Source: Parcubacteria group bacterium
Lineage (GTDB): Bacteria > Patescibacteriota > Minisyncoccia > UBA6257 > JACRHW01
Direction: 5' to 3'
Length of the DNA stretch: 7,288 nucleotides
Assembly: GCA_016211955.1 (NCBI GenBank)
Contig: JACRHX010000039.1
Location: forward strand, 1 to 7,288
Below the pieces are notes generated by a model. That model ran no database searches, was not told the DNA's origin, and saw only the letters and a program-made list of their open reading frames with translations. The position numbers and the translations under genes were made by a program. Within the stretch, counting starts at the first letter, position 1. Every line of letters begins with the position of its first letter. Positions 1-7,280 of the stretch are shown in pieces.

Positions 1-1
1 A

Positions 2-21
2 GTTCGATGGTGTAATCGAAC
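2..21. repeat. Small inverted repeat at the left edge
   Basis: GTTCGAT (2-8) and ATCGAAC (15-21) are perfect 7-base inverted repeats around a 6-base loop. No U-tract follows on the plus strand, and the window ends 1 base beyond it on the minus side, so a terminator role cannot be judged. If the edge frame at 3-110 is a real gene, this lies inside it and may mean nothing. Confidence 0.25.
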
Positions 22-110
22 GAGTTAACAGTTTTACGCGGACACCCTATCCTTTTGTGCCTCACGCGAAGTTCAGGAGTGAATACGTGTGGGGGTTGTG
101 TAGGTTCTGA
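3..110 (+). CDS. Possible 3' end of a convergent gene (partial, unrecognised)
   Basis: The plus-strand frame starting at base 3 is open for 35 codons and ends in TGA at 108-110. The peptide ends ...KFRSEYVWGLCRF and is mixed in composition, with no low-complexity bias. A gene ending here would converge on rpoC, and the hairpin at 148-190 could then terminate both transcripts. I do not recognise the family. An open frame of this length arises by chance fairly often, and the codons (CGG, AGG, GGG) differ from those of rpoBC. It could therefore be non-coding, or a gene of different origin. The 5' part lies outside the window. Confidence 0.25.
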   Translation, partial: FDGVIERVNSFTRTPYPFVPHAKFRSEYVWGLCRF

Positions 111-142
111 TTCTGGATTCCCGCTTTCGCGGGAATGACAAA
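111..142. repeat. Dispersed palindromic repeat, dRS3-like (ATTCCC-N8-GGGAAT)
   Basis: The core at 117-136 is ATTCCCGCTTTCGCGGGAAT. It is an 8-bp perfect stem with a 4-nt loop, and read on the minus strand the loop is GAAA, a GNRA tetraloop. Flanking bases TTCTGG on the left and GACAA on the right match a short repeat seen in many bacterial genomes. Translated on the minus strand it gives the telltale string VIPAKAGIQ. The core fits the ATTCCC-N8-GGGAAT form of the neisserial dRS3 element, which is known as an insertion target for filamentous phages there. Membership in a family within this genome is inferred, because only one copy is in the window. No U-tract follows, so it is not a good terminator. 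Confidence 0.7.
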
Positions 143-146
143 GTGG

Positions 147-190
147 AAAAACAGAAAAAGACGCCCAATATGAACGCCTTTTTCTGTTTT
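147..190 (-). terminator. Intrinsic terminator of the rpoBC operon
   Basis: On the minus strand, 4 nt after the rpoC stop codon, AAAACAGAAAAAGGCG (190-175) pairs with CGTCTTTTTCTGTTTT (163-148). This gives a 16-bp stem with an 11-nt loop (164-174). The one non-Watson-Crick position is a G-U wobble in the minus-strand RNA but an A-C mismatch in the plus-strand RNA, so the fold favours termination of leftward transcription. The 3' arm is U-rich, ending in a run of five U. Plus-strand RNA would also end in a U-rich arm, so weaker bidirectional use is possible if a convergent gene exists on the left. Confidence 0.8.
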
Positions 191-194
191 GTTT

Positions 195-3100
195 CTATTC
201 AGCTGATTCTTTTTCCTCTCCCTGTGGTGAGCTGGATCGAACCACTCTTTGTGCTTCTCTTTCGCTGATCTCCTCAAGGCTTGCTGCATATCCTGTCCCT
301 GCTGGAATAAGTCTTCCGATGATAACGTTTTCTTTAAGACCTCGGAGATAATCAATCCTTCCTTCAACGGCGGCGGATACAAGAGCGCGTGTCGTCTCTT
401 GAAAAGAGGCTGCGGATAAGAATGAGTAGCTACTTGAAGCAATATTTTTGATTCCAAGCAAGAGTTCACGCCCATGAGCTGGTTTCTTCTTAGCTTTCAC
501 AATCTCTCTGTTTCTCTCAATAAATACAGATCGCTCCACCACCTCCCCTACAGAAAACTGCGAATCCCCGGCATCAACAATACGTACACGACTAAACATT
601 TGTCGTACTACGATCTCAACATGTTTATCGTGAATTTTTGCCCCCTCAGAAAGATACACTTTCTGAATTTCACGAACAATATAACGCCATACCCCATCCT
701 TTCCCCCCACCTTATAAAGCTCGTGAAGATCAATATGCCCTTCGGTGAGCTGAGTTCCTGGAAGGACAGCCTGACCCTCCTCAACAACGATACTTATACC
801 ACGAGGTATCTTATACTCTTTACGAAGTTTCTTTTTGCCCTCCTGGACAATATGCACTATCACGCCTGCACCGTCTTGCATCTCCTCTATCTTTTCCACC
901 CATCCCTCTGCCTCAGCAATAGCGGCACTGTTTTTGATAGCGCGTGCTTCAAAAAGTCCTTCTACGCGAGGAAGACCGTGTGTAATATCAAGACCGGCGA
1001 CACCCCCAATATGAAATGTTCTCATGGTAAGCTGAGTTCCTGGCTCACCAATAGATTGTGCCGCAATCACCCCCACCGCACTTCCTAATTCAACAAGTTT
1101 GTGATTAGAAAGATCAAGTCCATAACAATTTTTACAAACCCCGAATAAAGAACGACAAGAAAGTGGTGACCTTACGCGCACATGCTCAACACCACTCTCC
1201 TCAATAGCCTGTGCTATTTCAAGAGAAATATTCTCACCCGCTCGTGCAATTATTTTATTTCCTATCTTCACATCGTCGAGCAATGTACGAGAAAATACTC
1301 TATCTTTAAGTTTGTGGTGAAACTCTTCACCATCTTTCTTATATATAGTAATTCCATCTTCCGTGCCACAATCCCCCTCGATAACAAACGTCGATTGCCC
1401 CACATCAACCAAGCGACGCGTCAAATACCCAGCAGAAGCAGTCTTCAAAGCAGTATCGGTGGTTCCTTTTCTTGCCCCATGCGTTGAAATAAAGTACTCA
1501 AGCAAATTGAGTCCCTCCTTAAATGACGATTTTACAGGAAGTTCAATGGTCTCATTGCGCGGATTCTGTACAAGACCCTTCATAGCCACCATTTGTTCTA
1601 CAGGAGCCCAACTTGCTCTCGCACCAGAATTAATGATCATAAAAACAGAGTTGTCACCCTCAAATGCATGGGGAACTAACTTCGAAAGATCTGCTTTTGC
1701 CTTCTGCCACACCATTACAGAACGCACGCGACGCTCCTCGATAGATAATAATCCTTCTTGATATTGCTCCCAAATCTTTTCTGTCTCTGCTTCAGCTTGT
1801 GTAACAATCTCTTTTTTCTCTTTGGGGGCAGGGAGATCACCCATTGCCCAACTAATTCCGGAAAGCGTTGAATATTTAAATCCTAAAAATTTAATGGCAT
1901 CAAGAAGATCGGTGAATGTTTCGTTATCATATTTTCTCTGAAGATCTGCCGTTAATTTTTTTATCTCACCCTTATCAAGTACTCGGCTTAGATAGGGGTA
2001 GTCAAGAGGAAGTATCTCATTAAAGATAATTTTTCCCGCAGTCGTTATAAGTACTTGTTTTCCCTCCTTGTGTTTTATGTGAAGCACCTGAATAGGTTCA
2101 TGCAATGTAATCACCCCATTTTCATAAGCGAGAAACACTTCATTCACAGAACTAAATGCTCGCATCTTACCCCCCTTATTTTCATGCTCCGATTCTGTGC
2201 GCGTAAGATAATAACACCCCAATACCATATCCTGTGTAGGAGAAACGATCGGCTCACCCGTTGCGGGACGCAATACATTCTTCTTTGCATCCATGTACAT
2301 ACGTGCCTCGTCCTGTGCCTTATCAGTCAAAGGAAGATGTACTGCCATTTGATCACCATCAAAGTCGGCGTTAAAAGCGGTACACACCATGGGGGGGATA
2401 CGAATACAAAGATCCTCAATAAGCAAGGGTCGAAATGCCTGAATACCAAGCCTGTGGAGTGTAGGAGCACGATTTAAGAGTACGTAGCGATTTTGAATTA
2501 CCTCCTCAAGAATCGCCCACACCTCAGAGGGTGCCTCCTCAATAAGACGATTTGCACGTTTAATAGTATTTGCTAAACCAGAATTAAGAAGTTTATGAAT
2601 TACAAATGGCTTAAACAATTCAAGAGCCATTTTCTTGGGTAAACCGCATTGATTGAGCTTAAGTTCAGGACCAACCACAATAACCGAACGACCGGAGTAA
2701 TCAACACGCTTCCCCAAAAGATTTTGTCTAAAACGTCCCCCCTTCCCCTTTAACATGTCTGCGAGAGATTTAAGGGGTCGTTTTTGTGCATTCATCTGCT
2801 GTTGACCACTAATACGAATACTGTTGTCAATGAGAGCATCCACAGCCTCCTGCAACATACGTTTTTCGTTGCGAATAATAACTTCGGGTGCCTTGAGCTC
2901 TTTAAGTTTTCGCAGACGATTATTTCTGTTGATCACACGACGATAGAAATCGTTAAGATCAGAAGATGCATATCGTCCCCCATCAAGTGCTACCATTGGT
3001 CTCAAGTCGGGTGGAATAACAGGAAGGACGGTAAGAATCATCCATTCTGGTCTTTGATTTGATTGCACAAGATTCTTTACAAGACGTGCCCTTTGAAGCA

Positions 3101-3827
3101 CTTTTTTGTCAATCTCTTTCGTGGAAGTAAGCTCCTGATCAAGCTGTGCCTTCAGAACATGAAGATCAATAGTTTCAAGAAGAGCACGAATCGCCTCAGC
3201 ACCAATACTTGCCTCAAACACCTCACCATATTTTCTACTAAGATTAAAATAATCGAGTTCGGAAACTACGTTCATTGGCTGTAATATGGCAAGTTCGTTT
3301 AAGGTTTCCTGCTTCAGATTTTCAAGTTGTGTACGTTCTTTTGGGTTCGCCTTCTTCATTTTATTTTCAAACTCCCTATTCACCTCATCAACAACTCGTT
3401 TTCGTGCACCTTCATTTACCTTTGTAATAATATAGCTAGAGTAGTAAATAACCTTTTCAAGCTTTTGTGAAGGAACACCGAGAAGAAGAGCAAGGCGCGA
3501 TGGAATGCTTCGCAAAAACCAAATGTGTGCTACCGGTGTCGCAAGGGCAATATGACCAAAACGCTCTCTGCGCACAATGGCACGTGTTACCTCAACGCCA
3601 CACTTGTCGCACACCACTCCCTTATAACGAACACGTCGATATTTTCCACAATAACACTCCCAGTCTTTTGTGGGACCAAAAATACGCTCAGAAAAAAGAC
3701 CATCTTTTTCGGGGCGTTGTGTACGATAATTAATCGTCTCCGGTTTAACTACTTCGCCATGAGACCACGCGAGAATCCCATCGGGTGAAGCTATTTTTAA
3801 ACGTAATGCATTGAAATTATTAATCAT
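195..3827 (-). CDS. rpoC: DNA-directed RNA polymerase subunit beta-prime
   Basis: This is the beta-prime subunit of the cytoplasmic RNA polymerase. It carries the catalytic magnesium site and pairs with RpoB to form the active cleft. The chosen start gives 1210 aa. Seen in order: zinc site 1 with Cys58, Cys60, Cys73 and Cys76; clamp helices about 285-335 (main sigma contact); switch 2 region [18 protein letters not shown] near 370-387; catalytic [12 protein letters not shown] at 486-497, with Asp488, Asp490 and Asp492 binding Mg; bridge helix region about 783-810; zinc site 2 with Cys820, Cys891, Cys898 and Cys901; trigger loop [12 protein letters not shown] about 931-942 with Arg936 and His939. 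The protein is shorter than E. coli RpoC (1407 aa) and lacks its trigger-loop insertion SI3. The frame is open to an ATG at 3869, inside rpoB, but conserved sequence begins at [11 protein letters not shown] therefore place the start at 3827, 13 nt after the rpoB stop. No Shine-Dalgarno precedes either ATG. The stop is TAG. A terminator follows at once. Confidence 0.98.
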   Translation of the reverse strand: MINNFNALRLKIASPDGILAWSHGEVVKPETINYRTQRPEKDGLFSERIFGPTKDWECYCGKYRRVRYKGVVCDKCGVEVTRAIVRRERFGHIALATPVAHIWFLRSIPSRLALLLGVPSQKLEKVIYYSSYIITKVNEGARKRVVDEVNREFENKMKKANPKERTQLENLKQETLNELAILQPMNVVSELDYFNLSRKYGEVFEASIGAEAIRALLETIDLHVLKAQLDQELTSTKEIDKKVLQRARLVKNLVQSNQRPEWMILTVLPVIPPDLRPMVALDGGRYASSDLNDFYRRVINRNNRLRKLKELKAPEVIIRNEKRMLQEAVDALIDNSIRISGQQQMNAQKRPLKSLADMLKGKGGRFRQNLLGKRVDYSGRSVIVVGPELKLNQCGLPKKMALELFKPFVIHKLLNSGLANTIKRANRLIEEAPSEVWAILEEVIQNRYVLLNRAPTLHRLGIQAFRPLLIEDLCIRIPPMVCTAFNADFDGDQMAVHLPLTDKAQDEARMYMDAKKNVLRPATGEPIVSPTQDMVLGCYYLTRTESEHENKGGKMRAFSSVNEVFLAYENGVITLHEPIQVLHIKHKEGKQVLITTAGKIIFNEILPLDYPYLSRVLDKGEIKKLTADLQRKYDNETFTDLLDAIKFLGFKYSTLSGISWAMGDLPAPKEKKEIVTQAEAETEKIWEQYQEGLLSIEERRVRSVMVWQKAKADLSKLVPHAFEGDNSVFMIINSGARASWAPVEQMVAMKGLVQNPRNETIELPVKSSFKEGLNLLEYFISTHGARKGTTDTALKTASAGYLTRRLVDVGQSTFVIEGDCGTEDGITIYKKDGEEFHHKLKDRVFSRTLLDDVKIGNKIIARAGENISLEIAQAIEESGVEHVRVRSPLSCRSLFGVCKNCYGLDLSNHKLVELGSAVGVIAAQSIGEPGTQLTMRTFHIGGVAGLDITHGLPRVEGLFEARAIKNSAAIAEAEGWVEKIEEMQDGAGVIVHIVQEGKKKLRKEYKIPRGISIVVEEGQAVLPGTQLTEGHIDLHELYKVGGKDGVWRYIVREIQKVYLSEGAKIHDKHVEIVVRQMFSRVRIVDAGDSQFSVGEVVERSVFIERNREIVKAKKKPAHGRELLLGIKNIASSSYSFLSAASFQETTRALVSAAVEGRIDYLRGLKENVIIGRLIPAGTGYAASLEEISEREAQRVVRSSSPQGEEKESAE

Positions 3828-3840
3828 AGTAATGAATACG

Positions 3841-6800
3841 TTATCTTTTTTTTCGCTCCCTAGTACCATTAGTGGGGGCGTTTATTATCTCTTGCTCACC
3901 CTCATAGGCGGTAAGGAGATCGACTTCCAGCCCCAACCCCTTGAGTTCACTTGTTAATACATTAAATGATGCAGGAATATTTGCTGTCCTAATGTCCTCA
4001 CCATAGATAATAGATTCATATGTCGCAGAACGACCAAGAACATCGTCTGATTTAAGAGTAAGCATCTCTTGCAACATATGTGCTGTTCCATACCCTTCAA
4101 GTGCCCACACCTCCATCTCTCCGAAACGCTGACCTCCGTGCTGAGCCTTTCCTCCAAGAGGCTGCTGTGTAATAAGTGAGTAGGGACCAATAGACCTCAT
4201 GTGAAGTTTATCTTCTACAAGGTGATCGAGCTTCATTATATAGGTGTAGCCCACGGTAACCTTCTGATCAAATTTCTTACCCGTCCTTCCATCTATTACT
4301 ACGGTTTTACCATCCTCAGGAAGCCCTCCTTTCCTCAACTCTTCCTGAATATCTTCTTCGGTCGTGCCACTAAATATAGGAACAATAGCACGATATCCAT
4401 TAGCATGAGCAGCCCACCCAAGATGTGTCTCAAGAATTTGTCCGATATTCATACGAGAGGCAACCCCAAGTGGGTTCAAAACAATATCAACAGAGGTTCC
4501 ATCTTCAAGATAAGGCATATCCTCAACCGCTACGATACGCGAAATAACACCTTTGTTTCCATGACGTCCTGCAAGTTTGTCCCCTGCCATCACACGACGG
4601 AATACGGCAACCTCAACACGAATTCTTTTAATAATTCCCGGTTCAAGTTTATCTCCACGTTCTCGCGAAAAAATACGAATACCAACAATACGTCCTCGTT
4701 TTCCATGAGGCAACGTAAGTGAAGTATCCTTTACGTCTCTCGCCTTCTCACCAAAAATGGCACGCAAGAGTCGCTCTTCAGCAGTGAGATCTGTCTCCCC
4801 TTTTGGAGATACTTTTCCCACGAGAATATCACCCGAACCGATTTCGGCACCGATACGAATAATACCCTCCTCATCAAGATTTCTTAGTTTATCTTCTGAA
4901 ACATTTGGAATGTCGGGAGAAGTAAGTTCGGGACCAAGCTTTGTTTCACGAACATCGGCATAAAATTCCTCAATATGAATGGAACTAAAACGATCCTCCT
5001 GAACAACACGCTCAGAGAGAATAATAGCATCTTCATAATTACCCCCTGCCCATGACATATAGGCAACAAGAAGATTTTGACCAAGACCCAACACTCCATT
5101 TTGCATAGAAGGACCATCAACAAGGACTTGTCCTTTTTTTACTTTCTGACCTCTTTGAACAATCGGTCGCTGACTGAGTGAGGTAAATTGGTTTGAGCGT
5201 CTAAAATGGTGGATCTTATACGTAAGCAGTTCCTTTTTATCATCAAGTTTCAGAACAAGATGGTCCGCGTCAACCTCGATAACCTCTCCATCACCAACAG
5301 CTTTAATGAGATATCCGGAATCCTCTGCCACCTTTTGCTCAATACCTGTTCCTACAAGGGGAGCTTCTGGTTTTACATACACCACAGACTGACGTTGCAT
5401 GTTTGCACCCATGAGTGTTCTGTTTGCGTCATCGTGTTCAAGAAAAGGAACCATTGAGGCAGCAATACTGAATGGTTGGTTTGAAGCAATATCTATATAT
5501 TCCACCTCCTCACGAAGACAGATGGTAGGTTGACCCTTAACCCTCACCGCAACTTTTTTATCTACGATTTTTCCATCCTCTCCATAACGAACACCACCAT
5601 GGGCGATCGCATGACGTTCTTCTTCGTACGCGTTGAGCCATGAAATTTCTTTGGTAACCCTCCCCTCTTTTACCTTGAGATACGGCGTTTCAATAAACCC
5701 AAACTGTCGTACACGAGCAAAGGTTGCAAGGTAATTAATAAGACCTACGTTTCCTCCTTCAGGGGTCTGAATAGGACAAAGTCGTCCATAGTGGCTTGTG
5801 TGTACATCGCGCACTTCAAACCCCGCGCGTTCTCTTGTTAACCCCCCTGGACCCATCGATGAGATTCTTCGTTTGTGCTCCACCTCGGCTAAGGGATTTA
5901 CTTGATCCATAAACTGAGAGAGCTGGGAAGAAGAATAAAACTCTCGCACCACTGCCATAAGCTGACGTGGCACTACAAGTTGTGAGGGAGTAACCAAAAA
6001 GATATCACTAGTAGACATCTTGTCCTGAATAACTCTTCGCATACGCGCCAAACCAACACGCATACGGCTTTGCAATAACTCTCCTACTCCTTTTACACGA
6101 CGGTTTCCAAGATGATCAATATCATCAGGATCGGCATCAGAATCATTATTAAGTTTTATAACCTCCTTAATGATCGCAACAATGTCGTCGAGTGTAAGAA
6201 GCTTATCCTCTCCTTTTACATTGAGGCGACTATTCATTTTAAATCTTCCTGCGGAGGACAAATCATAACGATCTAATCTAAAAAACATGGCATCTACGAA
6301 CGCCTGAGCATTTTCTGGAGTTGCAAGATCTCCAGGACGAACACGTTTGTAAATCTCAACGTATGCATCTACCTTGTTATGTGATGGATCTTTTGAAAGG
6401 GTTCGTTTAATGAGCTGTGTATCGTCAGTAACGCCCTCAAAAGCTTTTTCTATCTCCTCATTTGATTCAAGTCCAAAAATACGCAAAAGCGCAGATGCGG
6501 GTATCTTACGCTTACGATCTATCTTAATAATAAGTCCATGGTCTGGTTCTGTCTCAAACTCGATCCATACCCCACGACTTGGAATAATTTTTGCACCAAA
6601 TAGCTTCTCCCCTCGAAATACCTTTGCGGTAACATAGATACCACTTGAACGAATAAGTTGAGAAACTACTACACGTTCCACTCCATTAATAATAAAAGTC
6701 CCCCTTCCCGTCATCATGGGGATATCACCAAAATACACCTCCTGTTCCTTTATCTCTTTTGTGCGTTTATTCAAAAGGCGCATCTTCACACGAAGAGGCG

Positions 6801-7047
6801 CCTCAAACGAAGCATCGCGCTCGCGTGCTTCTTCTTCATTAAACTTTGGCTCATCAAAATAATGACCAACGACAGATAATTCAAGATCTTTACCCGTATA
6901 GTCCTTGACAGGAGAAATTTCATCAAAAAGCTCCTGTAACCCATCTTTCACAAACCAATCAAAGGAATCTTTCTGCACATCTATCAAATTTGGAATGTCG
7001 AGAATTGACTTCTGGTAATGAGAAAAAACTTTTGTTTTTGTAAACAT
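3841..7047 (-). CDS. rpoB: DNA-directed RNA polymerase subunit beta
   Basis: This is the beta subunit of RNA polymerase, which forms one side of the active cleft, holds the NTP and RNA paths and is the target of rifampicin. It has 1068 aa against 1342 in E. coli, without the E. coli insertions; this resembles the compact Thermus form. Seen in order: N-terminal IPNLIDVQKDSFDWF (19-32), protrusion and lobe to about 360, rifampicin cluster I around SQLSQFMDQVNPL (374-386) with HKRRIS (391-396), second cluster CPIQTPEGGNVGLI (424-437), NYEDA (670-674) with Glu672 and Asp673, the flap about 752-815, the NTP/RNA-contact loop GDKLAGRHGNKG (822-833) with Lys824 and Lys832, and the C-terminal clamp/switch block LGGKAQHGGQRFGEMEVWALE (964-984). 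The ATG at 7047 is the only candidate: no in-frame ATG, GTG or TTG lies upstream in the leader, and the next Met is residue 89. There is no Shine-Dalgarno; CCCCCC directly precedes the ATG. The stop is TAA, after an A8 run. Cotranscribed with rpoC. Confidence 0.98.
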   Translation of the reverse strand: MFTKTKVFSHYQKSILDIPNLIDVQKDSFDWFVKDGLQELFDEISPVKDYTGKDLELSVVGHYFDEPKFNEEEARERDASFEAPLRVKMRLLNKRTKEIKEQEVYFGDIPMMTGRGTFIINGVERVVVSQLIRSSGIYVTAKVFRGEKLFGAKIIPSRGVWIEFETEPDHGLIIKIDRKRKIPASALLRIFGLESNEEIEKAFEGVTDDTQLIKRTLSKDPSHNKVDAYVEIYKRVRPGDLATPENAQAFVDAMFFRLDRYDLSSAGRFKMNSRLNVKGEDKLLTLDDIVAIIKEVIKLNNDSDADPDDIDHLGNRRVKGVGELLQSRMRVGLARMRRVIQDKMSTSDIFLVTPSQLVVPRQLMAVVREFYSSSQLSQFMDQVNPLAEVEHKRRISSMGPGGLTRERAGFEVRDVHTSHYGRLCPIQTPEGGNVGLINYLATFARVRQFGFIETPYLKVKEGRVTKEISWLNAYEEERHAIAHGGVRYGEDGKIVDKKVAVRVKGQPTICLREEVEYIDIASNQPFSIAASMVPFLEHDDANRTLMGANMQRQSVVYVKPEAPLVGTGIEQKVAEDSGYLIKAVGDGEVIEVDADHLVLKLDDKKELLTYKIHHFRRSNQFTSLSQRPIVQRGQKVKKGQVLVDGPSMQNGVLGLGQNLLVAYMSWAGGNYEDAIILSERVVQEDRFSSIHIEEFYADVRETKLGPELTSPDIPNVSEDKLRNLDEEGIIRIGAEIGSGDILVGKVSPKGETDLTAEERLLRAIFGEKARDVKDTSLTLPHGKRGRIVGIRIFSRERGDKLEPGIIKRIRVEVAVFRRVMAGDKLAGRHGNKGVISRIVAVEDMPYLEDGTSVDIVLNPLGVASRMNIGQILETHLGWAAHANGYRAIVPIFSGTTEEDIQEELRKGGLPEDGKTVVIDGRTGKKFDQKVTVGYTYIMKLDHLVEDKLHMRSIGPYSLITQQPLGGKAQHGGQRFGEMEVWALEGYGTAHMLQEMLTLKSDDVLGRSATYESIIYGEDIRTANIPASFNVLTSELKGLGLEVDLLTAYEGEQEIINAPTNGTRERKKR

Positions 7048-7061
7048 GGGGGGTATGTTTA
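7041..7061 (-). promoter_or_regulatory. Translation-initiation hairpin over the rpoB start codon
   Basis: On the minus strand TAAACAT (7061-7055) and ATGTTTA (7047-7041) are perfect 7-base inverted repeats separated by ACCCCCC. The ATG of rpoB begins the 3' arm, so it would be base-paired when the hairpin forms, while six C residues sit in the loop where a Shine-Dalgarno would normally be. The stem is AT-rich with one G-C pair, hence weak. A role in rpoB translation control is inference. Confidence 0.45.
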
Positions 7062-7104
7062 AAAATTTAAGATTTATAAAAGATATACGTATAAAAAGAG
7101 CAGA

Positions 7105-7156
7105 AAAAAACCTACAAAAAACAACATCACCTGAACTTGTTGTTTTGAGGCTTTTT
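7105..7156 (-). promoter_or_regulatory. rpoB 5' leader hairpin, attenuator-like
   Basis: The minus-strand leader can form two stacked stems. The upper stem is AAAACAACA (7146-7138) with TGTTGTTTT (7126-7118) around an 11-nt loop. The lower stem is AAAAAGCCT (7156-7148) with AGGTTTTTT (7113-7105), including one G-U wobble. A small internal loop separates them (1 nt on one side, 4 on the other). Both 3' arms are U-rich and the RNA continues U-rich (7104 to about 7094). The wobble would be an A-C mismatch on the other strand, which favours the rpoB direction. It begins about 7 nt after the predicted transcript start, so it could act as an attenuator or a 5' stabiliser. The low G-C content makes strong termination uncertain. 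Confidence 0.45.
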
Positions 7157-7170
7157 AGACAGTGGATTTA

Positions 7171-7198
7171 ATTATATATCCTTTACAAAAAAAGTCAA
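7171..7198 (-). promoter_or_regulatory. Sigma70-type promoter of rpoBC
   Basis: On the minus strand a -35 box TTGACT (7198-7193, five of six to consensus) and a perfect -10 box TATAAT (7176-7171) are separated by 16 bp. The transcript would start near 7163-7165, giving a 5' leader of about 115 nt before the rpoB ATG. It is the best promoter match upstream of rpoB and fits a highly expressed housekeeping operon. Its -35 region interleaves with that of the divergent plus-strand promoter. Confidence 0.8.
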
Positions 7199-7209
7199 TC
7201 CCCTACACT
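7182..7209 (+). promoter_or_regulatory. Possible divergent promoter reading off the right edge
   Basis: On the plus strand TTTACA (7182-7187, five of six to the -35 consensus) is followed after 16 bp by TACACT (7204-7209, four of six to the -10 consensus). The 20 bases upstream are very AT-rich, as in an UP element. Transcription would start near 7216. The first ATG frames downstream (7218 and 7268) close after 4 and 6 codons, so any product begins beyond the window or is RNA. It is weaker than the rpoB promoter it overlaps. Confidence 0.45.
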
Positions 7210-7268
7210 GCTGACAAATGGTCCGGAACTAGTCTGCAAAAAAGAGATACTTAGCCCTTAGATCGTCA

Positions 7269-7280
7269 TGTTCTTTGAAC
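7269..7280 (+). promoter_or_regulatory. boxA-like antitermination element (possible rRNA leader)
   Basis: The plus-strand string TGTTCTTTGAAC closely follows the boxA consensus of rRNA operon leaders: TGCTCTTTAACA in E. coli and TTCTTTGAAAACT-type strings in Gram-positives. BoxA is bound by NusB-S10 in the nascent RNA. It lies about 50 nt downstream of the predicted start of the plus-strand promoter, a sensible place in an rRNA leader. No rRNA sequence itself is inside the window, so the assignment rests on a short motif. Confidence 0.35.

Noticed and set aside
68..76. AAGTTCAGG shared by the left edge and the rpoB leader loop, as a direct or inverted repeat
   Set aside because: It is only nine bases with no shared flanks, so it is probably chance.
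62..475. 137-aa minus-strand frame containing VIPAKAGIQ
   Set aside because: It overlaps the rpoC 3' end out of frame, then runs through the terminator and the palindromic repeat. The VIPAKAGIQ string is the usual false translation of that repeat.
474..1088. 204-aa plus-strand frame
   Set aside because: It lies entirely antisense to conserved rpoC codons, is rich in His, Leu and Tyr, and shows no recognisable domain. The same holds for the other plus-strand frames across rpoC and rpoB.
2388..2397. CCCCCCATGG inside rpoC, the same C-tract plus ATG seen at the rpoB start
   Set aside because: Here it simply encodes Pro-Pro-Met within the conserved core, with no inverted repeat, so I treat the match as coincidence.
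3825..3869. ATG at 3869 as the rpoC start, giving 1224 aa
   Set aside because: The extra 14 residues (MVLGSEKKDNVFIT) overlap the rpoB coding end, show no conserved beta-prime sequence and have no ribosome-binding site. The family N-terminus begins at [10 protein letters not shown].
7084..7093. Perfect 10-bp palindrome TATACGTATA in the rpoB leader, as an operator
   Set aside because: It lies about 75 nt downstream of the predicted start in a region of very high A+T, where such palindromes arise easily, and there is no second copy.
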